A DNA stretch of 64,000 bases from Ensifer adhaerens. GTDB lineage: Bacteria; Pseudomonadota; Alphaproteobacteria; Rhizobiales; Rhizobiaceae. Made by a program: the position numbers and the translations under genes. Below the pieces are notes generated by a model. That model was not told where the DNA came from. It saw only the letters and a list, made by a program, of their open reading frames with translations, and did not search any database. The DNA is taken from positions 1,735,836-1,799,835 of the forward strand of contig NZ_LAZS01000005.1 in the NCBI RefSeq assembly GCF_002007205.1. Direction: 5' to 3'. Shown here piece after piece: positions 1 to 9,114 of the stretch; within the stretch, counting starts at the first letter, position 1; every line of letters begins with the position of its first letter.

Positions 1-534
1 GGCATCATCGTTTCGCCGCTTTCCCGCATCGCCGAAATGGCCGTCCGACACGGCTGCACCGAGATGATCAGCCTCGTTGCCAAGGGCCAGGACTTTCATC
101 GGCCCGGCGTCATCGCCAAGGCGCGGCACCTGACGCTCGGCATGAACGACATCACCTTTGCCGGCACCGGCGATCTCATCGCGCCGCAGGAAGACCATGT
201 CCGGCAGATCATTGCCTTTGCGCGCGAATGGGACCGCGCACGGCCGCTCCTCGTTCATTGCTGGATGGGCGTCTCACGCTCGCCCGCGGCTGCACTCATC
301 GCCGCGCTCGCGGCCGAGCCGGACCAGGACGACGCGGAACTGGTGCAGCGGCTGCGCCACGCCTCCCCCTATGCCACGCCGAACAGCCGGCTCGTCGAGA
401 TCGGCGATGCCGTGCTCGAGCGCCATGGGCGGCTGATTTCCGCCGTTCGCGCGATCGGCCGCGGCGCGGATGCCGACGGCAATGCACCCTTTATCCTGCC
501 GCTTGCTTCCCAGGGAGCAGCCGTTGCCGATTGA
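1..534 (+). CDS. Tyrosine/dual-specificity phosphatase-like protein (5' truncated by window edge)
   Basis: The frame is open from base 1, so the start lies upstream of the window; the first in-frame ATG is at 37 but there is no reason to prefer it. The cysteine-phosphatase P-loop HCWMGVSRS is visible (His codon 86, Cys codon 87 of the partial frame), fitting the HC-x5-R signature of protein tyrosine or dual-specificity phosphatases. An Asp-containing segment before it could supply the general acid. The family hydrolyses phospho-tyrosine or similar phosphoesters through a Cys-phosphate intermediate; the substrate here is unknown. The last codons overlap the likely start of the next gene, suggesting translational coupling with the NadQ-like regulator. 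Confidence 0.8.
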   Translation, partial: GIIVSPLSRIAEMAVRHGCTEMISLVAKGQDFHRPGVIAKARHLTLGMNDITFAGTGDLIAPQEDHVRQIIAFAREWDRARPLLVHCWMGVSRSPAAALIAALAAEPDQDDAELVQRLRHASPYATPNSRLVEIGDAVLERHGRLISAVRAIGRGADADGNAPFILPLASQGAAVAD

Positions 535-1504
535 GACGCAGCCGATAACCGTCGAGATCGGCCTCAATGCGGCGATCGTCGCCGTCGTCAACCGCAGCCC
601 GCGCATCCTCGCCGTCAGCGAAACCGACGGTGACGTGCGCGACAGCCTGCCCTTCGGCCCTTTCGATCCGGCGCTTCACCGGACATTTGAAACGAGCCTT
701 CGCGATCGCGTCGAAAAGCGCACGGCGCTGAAGCTCGGCTATATCGAGCAGCTCTACACCTTCGGCGATCGCGGCCGCCAGCGACAGCCCGGCGAAGAGG
801 GCAAACACATGGTCTCGGTCGGCTATCTGGCGCTGACGAGAACCGACGCCGAAAACACCGAGCGACTGGCCGAAGCCGGCGCACACTGGCGCGACTGGTA
901 CGGCTACCTGCCCTGGGAAGACTGGCGGCAAGGTCGCCCGGCGGTGCTCGATCAGGCGATCCTGCCGGCGCTTTCCCGCTGGGAAACCGGCGTGTCCGGC
1001 GACGAGCAGGCCGCCCGGATTGCCGGGCGCCGGGCGCGCATTCGCCTGGCCTTCGGCCTCGGCGATTTTCCCTGGGACGAGGAACGGGTGCTGGAGCGCT
1101 ATGAACTGCTCTACGAGGCAGGGCTCGTGCCCGAAGCGGCCATCGACGGCCACGGCAACGGCAGCGACATTCTGACCGTCGGGCTGGCGATGCGCCACGA
1201 CCATCGCCGCATCGTCGCCACCGCGATGGCGAGGCTGCGCGGCAAGATCAAGTACCGACCGGTCGTCTTCGAACTGATGCCGCCGGAGTTCACGCTGACC
1301 GATCTGCAGGCGACCGTCGAGGCGATCTCCGGCCGCCACCTGCACAAGCAGAACTTCCGCCGCCTCGTCGAAGGGGCAGAACTGGTGGAACCGACCGGCA
1401 TGACGCTTTCGTCCACCGGCGGGCGCCCGGCCGCACTCTTCCGCTTTCGCCGCCAGATCCTCGACGAGCGCCCTGCCCCCGGGCTCAAGGTCGGTGGGCG
1501 ATGA
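524..1504 (+). CDS. nadQ: NadQ/NrtR-like NAD biosynthesis regulator (Nudix-related domain plus winged helix)
   Basis: The protein has an N-terminal Nudix-like fold (about residues 1-200) and a C-terminal winged-helix segment (about 230-310, with PPEFTLTDLQATVEAISG and a following LHKQNFRR recognition region), the layout of NrtR/NadQ regulators. The Nudix box is degenerate (no REx2EE core), as expected for a ligand-sensing rather than catalytic domain. I chose the TTG at 524 because GGGAG lies 8-12 nt upstream; an ATG at 470 in the same frame has no clear ribosome site. It overlaps the phosphatase stop by 11 nt. Its convergent neighbour is nadABC, whose promoter carries a perfect palindrome, so it is probably the NAD-responsive repressor of that operon. 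That role is inferred. Confidence 0.75.
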   Translation: MPIETQPITVEIGLNAAIVAVVNRSPRILAVSETDGDVRDSLPFGPFDPALHRTFETSLRDRVEKRTALKLGYIEQLYTFGDRGRQRQPGEEGKHMVSVGYLALTRTDAENTERLAEAGAHWRDWYGYLPWEDWRQGRPAVLDQAILPALSRWETGVSGDEQAARIAGRRARIRLAFGLGDFPWDEERVLERYELLYEAGLVPEAAIDGHGNGSDILTVGLAMRHDHRRIVATAMARLRGKIKYRPVVFELMPPEFTLTDLQATVEAISGRHLHKQNFRRLVEGAELVEPTGMTLSSTGGRPAALFRFRRQILDERPAPGLKVGGR

Positions 1505-1663
1505 TGGCGGCACCGATCCCTGAACCGCGGGTCGGCACCTAAAAATATCCGGCAGAACGCCCTAGATATGCAGGGATGATGCTATAATCGGTGCAGCGGG
1601 AGCGACCGAACATTCGCCGCCTGCCGCCGAACGGCGCGACGTTTACGACCGAGGTGACAAGCC

Positions 1664-1909
1664 ATGCTGCTCGTACTGACCCTGCTCACGTCGCTGCTCG
1701 GCACCTCGCCCCAGTCAGGCACCGACGAGAAGCCGAAGATGCCCGACTACTTCAAGAACCAACAGGGCGGCGGCATGCAGCCGCAGACAACCATCTGCAA
1801 TCTCAACAGCCAGGATCTGAACGGGCAGTTCCGGACCTGCCGCTACGACTGCGGCACGCAGATTACCGTCGGCGAGCGTTTCTCCTGCCCGTTCATCATG
1901 CAGCGGTAA
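1664..1909 (+). CDS. Small secreted hypothetical protein (81 aa)
   Basis: An 81-residue protein with a hydrophobic N-terminus (MLLVLTLLTSLLG) resembling a short signal peptide or anchor, then a polar region with four cysteines in C-x12-C-x3-C-x10-C spacing in the C-terminal half, which could form disulfides in the periplasm. GAGGTGA lies about 7-13 nt upstream of the ATG and a TATAAT hexamer sits at 1583-1588, so it probably has its own promoter. It lies between nadQ and the 3' end of nadC and is convergent with nadC. I do not recognise the family and propose no function. Confidence 0.6.
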   Translation: MLLVLTLLTSLLGTSPQSGTDEKPKMPDYFKNQQGGGMQPQTTICNLNSQDLNGQFRTCRYDCGTQITVGERFSCPFIMQR

Positions 1910-1926
1910 CCCGGAGATCGGGATTT

Positions 1927-2835
1927 CTACCGGCCAATCACCACGTCGAGACCAATGTCGAGCGTAGGGGCGGCCATGGTGATCTTCGAGGTCGAGATGT
2001 AGTCGACGCCGCTCTCGGCAATTGCGCGCACGGTATCGATCTTGACATTGCCCGAAGCTTCCAGCCGCGTCCGGCGGGCATCGACCGCGTAGGCTCCGAC
2101 CGACAGCTGCCAGTGAGCACGGTTGACCGCGACGGCCTCGCGCAGCAATTCCGGGCCCATGTTGTCGAGCAGGATCACATCGGGTTGGGCGGTCAACGCC
2201 TCGCGCATCTGATCGAGCCCATCGACCTCGATCTCGATCTTGACGAGATGGCCGCAATAGGCGCGCGCCGCGTGTACGGCGCTTGCGACACCGCCGGATA
2301 CGGCGATGTGGTTGTCCTTGATCAGCACCGCGTCATCGAGGCCATAACGGTGGTTGGAGCCGCCGCCGAGGCGCACGGCATATTTCTCCAGCGCCCGCAG
2401 CCCCGGAATGGTCTTGCGGGTGCAGCAGACTTTCGCAGGCGTGTGGGCGATCTCGTCGGCGAATTTCGCCGTATAGGTGGCGATGCCCGAAAGGTGCATA
2501 AGGAAGTTCAGGCCGACGCGCTCGGCCGAAAGCAGGCCGCGCGCTCGGCCGGTGATGCGGGCGATCGCCGTTCCCGGCGCGACCCGGTCTCCGTCGGCCA
2601 CCAGGGCCTCGAAGCGGATTGACGGGTCAACGAGTCGGAAGGCGGCGCGCGCGAGATCAAGGCCGGCAACGACGCCCGCCTCGCGCACATTCATGCCGGC
2701 CGTCGCGCTCAGTTCCGGCCCGATGGTCGAGAGCGTGGTGATGTCGCCGGCACGGCCGAGATCCTCTGTCAGGGCAGCACGCACCTGGTCCTCGATCATC
2801 AGCGCGGGCAATTCGGGGCGGAGGGCTGCGGTCAT
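1927..2835 (-). CDS. nadC: Nicotinate-nucleotide pyrophosphorylase (carboxylating), QPRTase
   Basis: This enzyme converts quinolinate and PRPP to nicotinate mononucleotide, CO2 and PPi, the third step of de novo NAD synthesis in the cytoplasm. The 302-aa length fits the family. Visible QPRTase signatures are the N-terminal EDLGRAGDITT segment, the central TRKTIPGLRALEKYAV PRPP/quinolinate site, GGGSNHRYGLDDAVLIKDNH, and a barrel end with ILLDNMGPE and GVDYISTSKIT. It is the third gene of nadA-nadB-nadC, 47 nt downstream of nadB, and presumably shares the operator-bearing promoter at 5654-5684. The start ATG at 2835 has a modest AAGGAC site. Confidence 0.97.
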   Translation of the reverse strand: MTAALRPELPALMIEDQVRAALTEDLGRAGDITTLSTIGPELSATAGMNVREAGVVAGLDLARAAFRLVDPSIRFEALVADGDRVAPGTAIARITGRARGLLSAERVGLNFLMHLSGIATYTAKFADEIAHTPAKVCCTRKTIPGLRALEKYAVRLGGGSNHRYGLDDAVLIKDNHIAVSGGVASAVHAARAYCGHLVKIEIEVDGLDQMREALTAQPDVILLDNMGPELLREAVAVNRAHWQLSVGAYAVDARRTRLEASGNVKIDTVRAIAESGVDYISTSKITMAAPTLDIGLDVVIGR

Positions 2836-2882
2836 CTGCTTTTGTCCTTGAGCTTCAGTCTATGCAAGGGGCGGGCGCGGGA

Positions 2883-4481
2883 TCACGCCGCTTCCGTCTC
2901 CGCCAATTCGCTCGCCAGGCGGTTGGCCTCGGCGAGCGTCAGGTAGGTGCGACGGCGCCATTCCGGCCGCTCCGCCGGGCAATCGGCGCGGAAGTGTCCG
3001 CCGCGGCTTTCCGTGCGGCGAAGCGCGCCGACGGCGATCAACTTTGCCGTCGTAATGATGTTGGTGAAGCGCATGCGGGTATTTTCACGCTCGAGCACCG
3101 CGATCTCACGGATCGCCTTCAACAGGCTCTCGCGGGTGCGGATCACGCCGACGCAATCGCTCATCACCTGGCGCAGGATCTTCAGCTGGGGGCTGTCCTC
3201 GACGGTCACGGGATCATCGTTCTCGCCCGCGTTGTCGCCCCATTCGGTGAGTTGCGGCGTCGGCAGCGTGCCCTTGATGTTTTCGGCGATGCGGGCCGCA
3301 AAGACGACCGCTTCGAGCAGCGAGTTTGAGGCGAGACGGTTGGCGCCATGTACCCCGGTCGAGGTCACTTCTCCGGCAGCCCAGAGGCCATCGATCGAGG
3401 TCCGGCCTTCGGCATCAGTCAGCACGCCGCCCATATGATAGTGAACCGCCGGCACGACCGGGATGGCTTGCGTCACCGGATCGATGCCAGCCGCCATGCA
3501 GGAGGCATAGACGGTCGGGAACATCTCGGGGAAGTGCTTGCCCACTGCCTTGGTGCAATCGAGGAAAGCACCGCGGCCCGCCTGGACCTCGGCGAAGACC
3601 CCGCGCGAGACGATGTCGCGCGGCGCAAGCTCGCCGTCCGGGTGGATGTCGAGCATGAAGCGCTGGCCGGTCGCGTTCAACAGATGCGCGCCGTCGCCGC
3701 GAAGCGCCTCGGTCGCGAGCGGCGCCGGGTCCTTGCCGATTTTGATCGCGGTCGGATGGAACTGCACGAACTCCGGATCGGCGATGATCGCGCCGGCGCG
3801 GGCGGCCATGCCGAGCCCCTGCCCGCACGCTTCCCACGGGTTGGTCGTGACAGCATAGAGATGACCGATCCCACCGGAGCAGAGCACGACGGCACGGGCC
3901 GGGAAAGCCACGCGCTTCTTCGACTGGCCGGCATCGGGCCGGGCGATGACGCCGGAGATGAACCGGCCTTCGCGCACGAGTTCCTCGACCACATAGCCTT
4001 CGATCACGCGGATCGAAGGCGTCCTGCGGACGGCGGCAATCAGCGCTTCCATGATCGCCTTGCCGGCCATGTCGCCCTTGACGCGGACGATGCGTCGCTC
4101 GGAATGGGCCGCCTCACGCGAGAGCAGCAGCTTGCCTTCGAGATCGCGATCGAAGGGCACGCCATACTCGAGCAGATCATGAATGCGCGCCGGGCCTTCG
4201 GCCACCATCATGCGCGTCATCTTCTCGTCGACGATGCCGGCACCGGCGGCAAGCGTGTCGGCGACGTGCTTTTCGAAAGTGTCGCCGGAGCTCATGGCGG
4301 CTGCAATGCCCCCTTGAGCCCAGGCCGAGGAAGCGCCGTGGCCGATAGGCGCCGCGGCCAGAATGGTCACCGGCCTCGGGCTCAGCTTCAGCGCGCAGAA
4401 GAGCCCGGCCAGGCCGCCGCCGACGATGACGATGTCGTCAATCCCGTTGAAGGATTGCGGGCGAAAATGGTCGGTCAGCAT
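2883..4481 (-). CDS. nadB: L-aspartate oxidase
   Basis: An FAD flavoprotein that oxidises L-aspartate to iminoaspartate, the first step of de novo NAD synthesis. The N-terminus shows the Rossmann dinucleotide motif [13 protein letters not shown] (about residues 19-31), followed by [13 protein letters not shown], typical of the succinate dehydrogenase/aspartate oxidase family. The FAD-binding C-terminal motif [19 protein letters not shown] is present, and a helical C-terminal domain follows. The 532-aa length is normal. A strong GGAGGAG site precedes the ATG at 4481. It sits 56 nt after nadA and directly before nadC, so the iminoaspartate product passes to NadA encoded just upstream. Confidence 0.97.
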   Translation of the reverse strand: MLTDHFRPQSFNGIDDIVIVGGGLAGLFCALKLSPRPVTILAAAPIGHGASSAWAQGGIAAAMSSGDTFEKHVADTLAAGAGIVDEKMTRMMVAEGPARIHDLLEYGVPFDRDLEGKLLLSREAAHSERRIVRVKGDMAGKAIMEALIAAVRRTPSIRVIEGYVVEELVREGRFISGVIARPDAGQSKKRVAFPARAVVLCSGGIGHLYAVTTNPWEACGQGLGMAARAGAIIADPEFVQFHPTAIKIGKDPAPLATEALRGDGAHLLNATGQRFMLDIHPDGELAPRDIVSRGVFAEVQAGRGAFLDCTKAVGKHFPEMFPTVYASCMAAGIDPVTQAIPVVPAVHYHMGGVLTDAEGRTSIDGLWAAGEVTSTGVHGANRLASNSLLEAVVFAARIAENIKGTLPTPQLTEWGDNAGENDDPVTVEDSPQLKILRQVMSDCVGVIRTRESLLKAIREIAVLERENTRMRFTNIITTAKLIAVGALRRTESRGGHFRADCPAERPEWRRRTYLTLAEANRLASELAETEAA

Positions 4482-4537
4482 GTTTCATTCTCCTCCAATG
4501 CGCATGCCTGCATCCGGGGGTGGCCCGGCTCAAATTG

Positions 4538-5623
4538 TTACTGCTTGAGGTTCACCATGCGTTCGACCGCCAGGCGGGCGCGATCGGCGATCGCGGGGTC
4601 GACGAGAACCTCTTCCGTCATGGTCAGCAGGCTGTCGAGGATCTTCGGCAGCGTGATGCGCTTCATGTGCGGACAGAGGTTGCACGGCTTGACGAACTCG
4701 ACGCCCTCGATCTCGGCCTGGATGTTCGAAGCCATCGAGCATTCGGTGACGAGCAGCACCTTCGACGGGCGGTTGTCCTTGACATAGTTGATCATGCCCG
4801 AGGTCGAGCCGGCAAAGTCGCAGACGGCGATCACATCCGGGTGGCATTCCGGGTGGCCGATGATCTCGATGCCGGGATTGGCTTCCTTGTAGGCGAGCAA
4901 CTCGGCGGCGGTGAAGCGCTCGTGCACCTCGCAGTGGCCCTTCCAGGTCAGGATCTTCTTGTTGGTCTGGCGGGCGACGTTCATCGCCAGGTACTCGTCC
5001 GGGATGCAGAGCACGGTGTCGGACTCAAAGCTCTCGACGACATCAAGCACGTTCGACGAGGTGCAGCAGATGTCGGTCTCGGCCTTCACGTCGGCGGACG
5101 TGTTGACGTAGGTGACGACGGGAACGCCGGGATAACGCTGCTTCAGCAGGCGCACATCGGCGCCGGTGATCGATTCCGACAGCGAGCAGCCGGCCTTGGC
5201 GTCAGGGATCAGCACGGTTTTTTCCGGGCTCAGCAGCTTCGACGTTTCGGCCATGAAGTGCACGCCGCACTGGATGATGATCTCGGCATCGACTTTGGCA
5301 GCATCGCGCGCGAGCTGCAGCGAGTCGCCGACGATGTCGGCGACACAGTGGAAGATATCAGGCGTCTGATAGTTATGCGCGAGGATGACCGCGTTGCGCT
5401 CCTTCTTCAGCCTGTTGATGGCGTGCACATAGGGCGCGTAGGCCGGCCACTCGATCGCCGGGATGAAATCCTTGACCTTCTCGTAGAGATGCTCGGTTTC
5501 GCGAGCAACCGCCGGCGTGAAGGCAAGCTCGGGCCTTTCGATGATGCCGAAGCGCTCAGCGGCGCTGACAAAAACCGGTTTCGCCACGGCCGCGGTGCGG
5601 GGTGCAAGGCGCGTCATCGACAT
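4538..5623 (-). CDS. nadA: Quinolinate synthase A
   Basis: A [4Fe-4S] enzyme condensing iminoaspartate with dihydroxyacetone phosphate to quinolinate. The cluster ligands are recognisable as cysteines in [19 protein letters not shown] and [12 protein letters not shown]; other family motifs are [23 protein letters not shown] and [10 protein letters not shown] chose the ATG at 5623 (361 aa, typical length) because GGAGAGGAG lies directly upstream; a longer in-frame reading to 5710 would run through the palindromic operator and adds no family residues. It is the first gene of nadABC and therefore the one directly next to the regulatory site. Confidence 0.96.
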   Translation of the reverse strand: MSMTRLAPRTAAVAKPVFVSAAERFGIIERPELAFTPAVARETEHLYEKVKDFIPAIEWPAYAPYVHAINRLKKERNAVILAHNYQTPDIFHCVADIVGDSLQLARDAAKVDAEIIIQCGVHFMAETSKLLSPEKTVLIPDAKAGCSLSESITGADVRLLKQRYPGVPVVTYVNTSADVKAETDICCTSSNVLDVVESFESDTVLCIPDEYLAMNVARQTNKKILTWKGHCEVHERFTAAELLAYKEANPGIEIIGHPECHPDVIAVCDFAGSTSGMINYVKDNRPSKVLLVTECSMASNIQAEIEGVEFVKPCNLCPHMKRITLPKILDSLLTMTEEVLVDPAIADRARLAVERMVNLKQ

Positions 5624-5653
5624 CTCCTCTCCGCCCCTCTTCCTGGGCGGGTT

Positions 5654-5684
5654 TTCAATTATGCTCAATATGAGCATAATTGAA
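5654..5684 (-). promoter_or_regulatory. Perfect palindromic operator in the nadABC promoter (candidate NadQ site)
   Basis: Two 14-bp arms, TTCAATTATGCTCA and TGAGCATAATTGAA, are exact reverse complements separated by ATA. On the minus strand a -35-like TTGTTT (5688-5693) and a -10-like TATTGA (5665-5670) with a 17-nt spacer overlap it, so a bound protein would block transcription. It lies 31 bp upstream of the nadA start. NrtR/NadQ-type repressors bind palindromes of this kind upstream of NAD genes. The pairing with the nadQ gene of this window is inference. Confidence 0.8.
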
Positions 5685-5748
5685 CCAAAACAAAAGCGGC
5701 AAAGCCGCATGGGTTGATTTAGAAAGTTTTGTGACAGAATTCAAGAAT

Positions 5749-5775
5749 GGAAGCGCCGCTTTTCGCGGCGCTTCT
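5749..5775 (-). terminator. Hairpin between the MFS gene and nadA
   Basis: The arms GAAGCGCCGC and GCGGCGCTTC flank the loop TTTTC. It lies just after the stop of the minus-strand MFS gene and upstream of the nad promoter, so it should separate the two transcription units. A T-rich stretch follows on the plus side; none is clear on the minus side. Confidence 0.6.
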
Positions 5776-5790
5776 GATTTTGGCTCGCGA

Positions 5791-7029
5791 TCAGGCCATC
5801 GCTGGGCGCGCGACGCTCCTCTCCTCGATCGGCCAGTGGACGATGGCGGCGAAGACGCCGAGGGCTACACCGAGCCACCACACCGGATCGTAGGAACCGA
5901 AGTGGTCGTAGAGATAGCCGCCCATCCAGACGCCCAGGAACGAGCCGACCTGGTGCGACAGGAAGACGATGCCGCCGAGCAGACCGAGGTGCCGCGTGCC
6001 GAACATGATCGCGACCAGCGCATTGGTCGGCGGCACGGTCGACAGCCATAGCAGGCCCATGACGATGGCAAAGACGATGACCGAGGTCGGCGTCTGCGGC
6101 AGCAGCAGGAAGGCCGTCACCGCCACCGAGCGCGCGATATAGATTAGCGCCAGGAAATAGGGTTTCGAGTAGCGCTGGGCGATGAAGCCCGCCGACAGAG
6201 AACCGATGATGTTGAAGAAGCCGATGAGTGCCAGCGCGATCACCGCATAGCGCGCGTCGATGCCGATATCGCCGATATAGGCCGGGAAGTGCGCGGTGAT
6301 GAAGGCAACCTGGTAGCCGCAAACGAAAAAGCCGGAAACCAGGAGCAGGTAGCTCTTGTGGCCGAGCGCCTCCTTCAGCGCCTCGCCGATCGACTGCTTG
6401 TATTGCGCCTCGCTCTGGCGACCGGAGGAAGCGTTGCCGCTGAGCGGGATCGCAAAGAACGGCACCAGCAGCATGAGGACGCCGAGATAGACCAAGCTAT
6501 CCGACCAGCCATAGGCCGAGATCAGCCCCTGGCTCAGGGGCGCGAACAGGAACATGCCGGCCGAACCCGCCGCCGTGCAGATGCCGAAGGCAAGCGAGCG
6601 TTGATGCGGCGTGACATTGCGCGCGAAGGCGGAGAGCAGAATGCCGAACGAGCCGGAGCCGACCGCCATGCCGACGAGAACGCCGCCACCGATGTGCAGC
6701 CAGATCGGCGCATCGGCAAAGGCCATGATGAAGAGGCCCGCAGCGTAGAGAAGGCCCGACATGGCGAGCACCCGCCAGGTGCCGAACTTGTCCGCAATCG
6801 CGCCGAAGAAGGGCTGGCTCAAACCCCAGCAGAGGTTCTGCAACGCCATCGCCAGGCCGAAGGTCGTCCGGTCCCAGCCGGTATCGGCAAGCATCGGCAA
6901 CTGGAAGAAGCCCATCGCCGAGCGCGGGCCGAAGGTGAGCATCGCAACGACCGAGCCGGCCGCAATGATCAGCCAGGGCATCTCCTGACGGGCACTGGAC
7001 GGCGCGGATGCTCCGGAAACAGCGGACAT
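5791..7029 (-). CDS. MFS transporter
   Basis: A 412-aa protein with about twelve hydrophobic segments in two halves and an MFS-like loop (around GAIADKFGTWRVLAMSG) between helices 2 and 3. It resembles the NarK/oxalate-formate antiporter-like or general MFS_1 group; the substrate cannot be told from sequence. I chose the ATG at 7029 because GGAGAG lies 7 nt upstream; an upstream ATG at 7089 adds a hydrophilic extension without a ribosome site. Its 5' end faces the 3' end of the AraC gene, so both are on the minus strand with a gap of about 100 nt. It may serve the same pathway as the AraC/PhyH pair. Confidence 0.85.
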   Translation of the reverse strand: MSAVSGASAPSSARQEMPWLIIAAGSVVAMLTFGPRSAMGFFQLPMLADTGWDRTTFGLAMALQNLCWGLSQPFFGAIADKFGTWRVLAMSGLLYAAGLFIMAFADAPIWLHIGGGVLVGMAVGSGSFGILLSAFARNVTPHQRSLAFGICTAAGSAGMFLFAPLSQGLISAYGWSDSLVYLGVLMLLVPFFAIPLSGNASSGRQSEAQYKQSIGEALKEALGHKSYLLLVSGFFVCGYQVAFITAHFPAYIGDIGIDARYAVIALALIGFFNIIGSLSAGFIAQRYSKPYFLALIYIARSVAVTAFLLLPQTPTSVIVFAIVMGLLWLSTVPPTNALVAIMFGTRHLGLLGGIVFLSHQVGSFLGVWMGGYLYDHFGSYDPVWWLGVALGVFAAIVHWPIEERSVARPAMA

Positions 7030-7127
7030 GGAATCTCTCCGATTGGTGGAGCGCGATCCTAGGCGGCTGCTAAAACAGATAAAAGCCAATTAAATTGACG
7101 CCGCAATCACCGGAATTGATGCCTTGA

Positions 7128-7994
7128 TCAAGCGGCGCTGCGGAACCGGTCGCGAAACGCTCTCGGCGTCATGCCCTTGGCCGCCTTGAATTGGCGATTG
7201 AAGTTGGCAAGCGAACGATAGCCGACGGCATCGGCGATATGAGCGATCGAACGCGCCGAACCACTGAGCAACGCGCAGGCCTCGCCGATCCGCAGGCGCA
7301 TCAGATATTCCGAGACCGGCATGTTGAGGTGGCGCAGGAACAGGCGATGCAGGCCGGAAAGGCTGAGCGCGGCCAGATCGGCAAGTTCGCCCATCGACGG
7401 GTTTTCGGCGTAATGCAGGTGGATATGGTCGAGCACCCGGTCGAGGCGGCCGCGGTCGACCGATCGGCCCGACGGGGTGACGACCCGGCTCGACAGTGGT
7501 GTTACCGCCTGCTCGCGCGCCAGGATCGTCAGCATCGACAGGACGTCCGGCAGGCGCTCCTCCGGCGCCAGCCGGCGCAACCCTTCGAACAGCGGCCGCA
7601 CGCGGGTGGCCACTTCCGGCGTGAACTGCAACCCTGGAGCCGAACGCTCGAACATCGCCTTGACGCCGGCGAGTTCGACGAAGCCTTCCTCCAGGCGCTC
7701 CACCCATTCCGGATGGAACCAGAGCACCAGCGCCACGTGCGGTTCGGCCTCGTCGATCTTGCCGGCGGAGTGCCAGGTGTGCGGCAGGTTGGAGCCGACC
7801 AGCACGAGGTCGCCGTCGTCATAGGCGCCGATATGGTCTCCGATGAAGCGCTGGCCGCGCGAGTTGAGCGTCAGCGTCAGTTCGAACTCCGGATGATGGT
7901 GCCATTGAAACGGAATGGAATCGTCGAGGCGACGGTCGAGCAGGATCGACGAGGCGTTCGTTGCCCGCGGGATCTTCTGCAAAATCGCCTTCAT
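7128..7994 (-). CDS. AraC-family transcriptional regulator
   Basis: A 288-aa regulator with an N-terminal cupin-like sensing domain (WHHHPEFELTLTLNSRG and the following GDLVLVGSNLPHTWHS, about residues 30-80) and a C-terminal double helix-turn-helix (about residues 185-285, including LADLAALSLSGLHRLFLRHL and IAHIADAVGYRSLANFNRQF). It is divergent from the PhyH dioxygenase gene, with 127 nt between the starts, so it probably controls that gene in response to a small ligand. The effector is unknown. Confidence 0.9.
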   Translation of the reverse strand: MKAILQKIPRATNASSILLDRRLDDSIPFQWHHHPEFELTLTLNSRGQRFIGDHIGAYDDGDLVLVGSNLPHTWHSAGKIDEAEPHVALVLWFHPEWVERLEEGFVELAGVKAMFERSAPGLQFTPEVATRVRPLFEGLRRLAPEERLPDVLSMLTILAREQAVTPLSSRVVTPSGRSVDRGRLDRVLDHIHLHYAENPSMGELADLAALSLSGLHRLFLRHLNMPVSEYLMRLRIGEACALLSGSARSIAHIADAVGYRSLANFNRQFKAAKGMTPRAFRDRFRSAA

Positions 7995-8121
7995 ATTGCA
8001 CCACTCTCAGCCATCACGCCAGAATAGTATCAATGTTGGCAGGCTGCGTGCAACAGCGGCACCGTTGAAAGGGCTAGGTTTTCTCCATCACCAATCAAAC
8101 CTGCTAGGCGAGGAGATCCCC

Positions 8122-9054
8122 ATGCAGCCACTCAGAGACAGTCACCCGACGGCGGCCCATCTCGACATTCAACTGAAGGACATCAAGAAGCGGCTGCCTT
8201 TGCGTGTGCTTTCGGAAGCGGACTGGCAGCACTGGATCACCAAGGGCTATGTCATCGTCCGCCAAGCTGTGCCGCTGGCCAATGTCGAGCGCCTGGTCGA
8301 GTTGCTCTGGCGCTTCGACGAAAAGGATCCGGCCGACCCTTCGACCTGGTATGCGCCGCAGCGACGCGAGCACAAGATGAAGGAACTCAACAACACCGGC
8401 ATGCTGGAGATCTACAATCACCAGTATCTCTGGGACAACCGCCAGGAGCCGCGCATCTACGGCGCCTTCGTCGACATCTGGGACCGCGAAGACCTGTGGG
8501 TGACGATCGACCGCGCCAACCTCAACCCACCGAAGAAGGTCAAGGGCAATCCCAACGGCTTCATCCATTGGGACGTCGACACCTCGATCCGACCGCTGCC
8601 GATCGGCGTCCAGGGCGTGCTCAGCCTGAAGAAGCAGGATGGCGATGTCGGCGGCTTCCAATGCGTGCCGGAGCTGTTCGAAAACTTCGAAAGCTGGGAG
8701 AAGACGCAAGCCGCCGATCGCGATCCGATGCACCCCGACATGACGGGCCTTGCGACCGTCAATATCGAGATGGAGGCCGGCGACCTGATGATCTTCAACA
8801 GCCTGCTTGCCCACGGCGTGCGGCCGAACCATTCCGACGGCCGCGTGCGGATGGCGCAATATATCTCGATGCACCCGGCCGAATGGGACAATGTCGCCGA
8901 GCGCGAGGAACGGGTCAGGCTGTGGCGTGAGCTCGACCATCCGAAGCGCGACGCCTTTCCCGGCGATCCGCGCGAATGGGAGAAGCACAATGCCACCCCC
9001 GCCAGCCTTTCGGATCTCGGCGCCAAGCTTCTCGGCATCACGCCCTGGGCCTGA
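8122..9054 (+). CDS. Phytanoyl-CoA dioxygenase (PhyH) family protein
   Basis: A predicted Fe(II)/2-oxoglutarate-dependent oxygenase of 310 aa. The facial triad is visible as His149 and Asp151 in FIHWDVDTS and His231 in SLLAHGVRP; Arg241 or Arg243 in SDGRVRM could bind 2-oxoglutarate. PhyH enzymes hydroxylate diverse small molecules; the substrate here is not evident. The ATG at 8122 follows GGCGAGGAG; the open frame extends further upstream into the AraC promoter but without a ribosome site. It is divergent from the AraC regulator, which likely controls it. Confidence 0.88.
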   Translation: MQPLRDSHPTAAHLDIQLKDIKKRLPLRVLSEADWQHWITKGYVIVRQAVPLANVERLVELLWRFDEKDPADPSTWYAPQRREHKMKELNNTGMLEIYNHQYLWDNRQEPRIYGAFVDIWDREDLWVTIDRANLNPPKKVKGNPNGFIHWDVDTSIRPLPIGVQGVLSLKKQDGDVGGFQCVPELFENFESWEKTQAADRDPMHPDMTGLATVNIEMEAGDLMIFNSLLAHGVRPNHSDGRVRMAQYISMHPAEWDNVAEREERVRLWRELDHPKRDAFPGDPREWEKHNATPASLSDLGAKLLGITPWA

Positions 9055-9114
9055 GACTGCGGCACGATCTCGGGACGAACGCGAAACGGCGATCCGTCTG
9101 GAATTGCGCCTGAC

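Noticed and set aside
491..1513. 340-aa open frame on the minus strand across nadQ
   Set aside because: It is the shadow of the GC-rich nadQ frame on the other strand; the plus-strand protein has clear NrtR/NadQ architecture.
1591..2622. 343-aa plus-strand open frame
   Set aside because: It covers nadC and the 81-aa gene in another frame; nadC is unmistakable on the minus strand.
3348..4787. 479-aa plus-strand open frame
   Set aside because: Antisense shadow of nadB and the end of nadA with low-complexity, Arg/His-rich translation.
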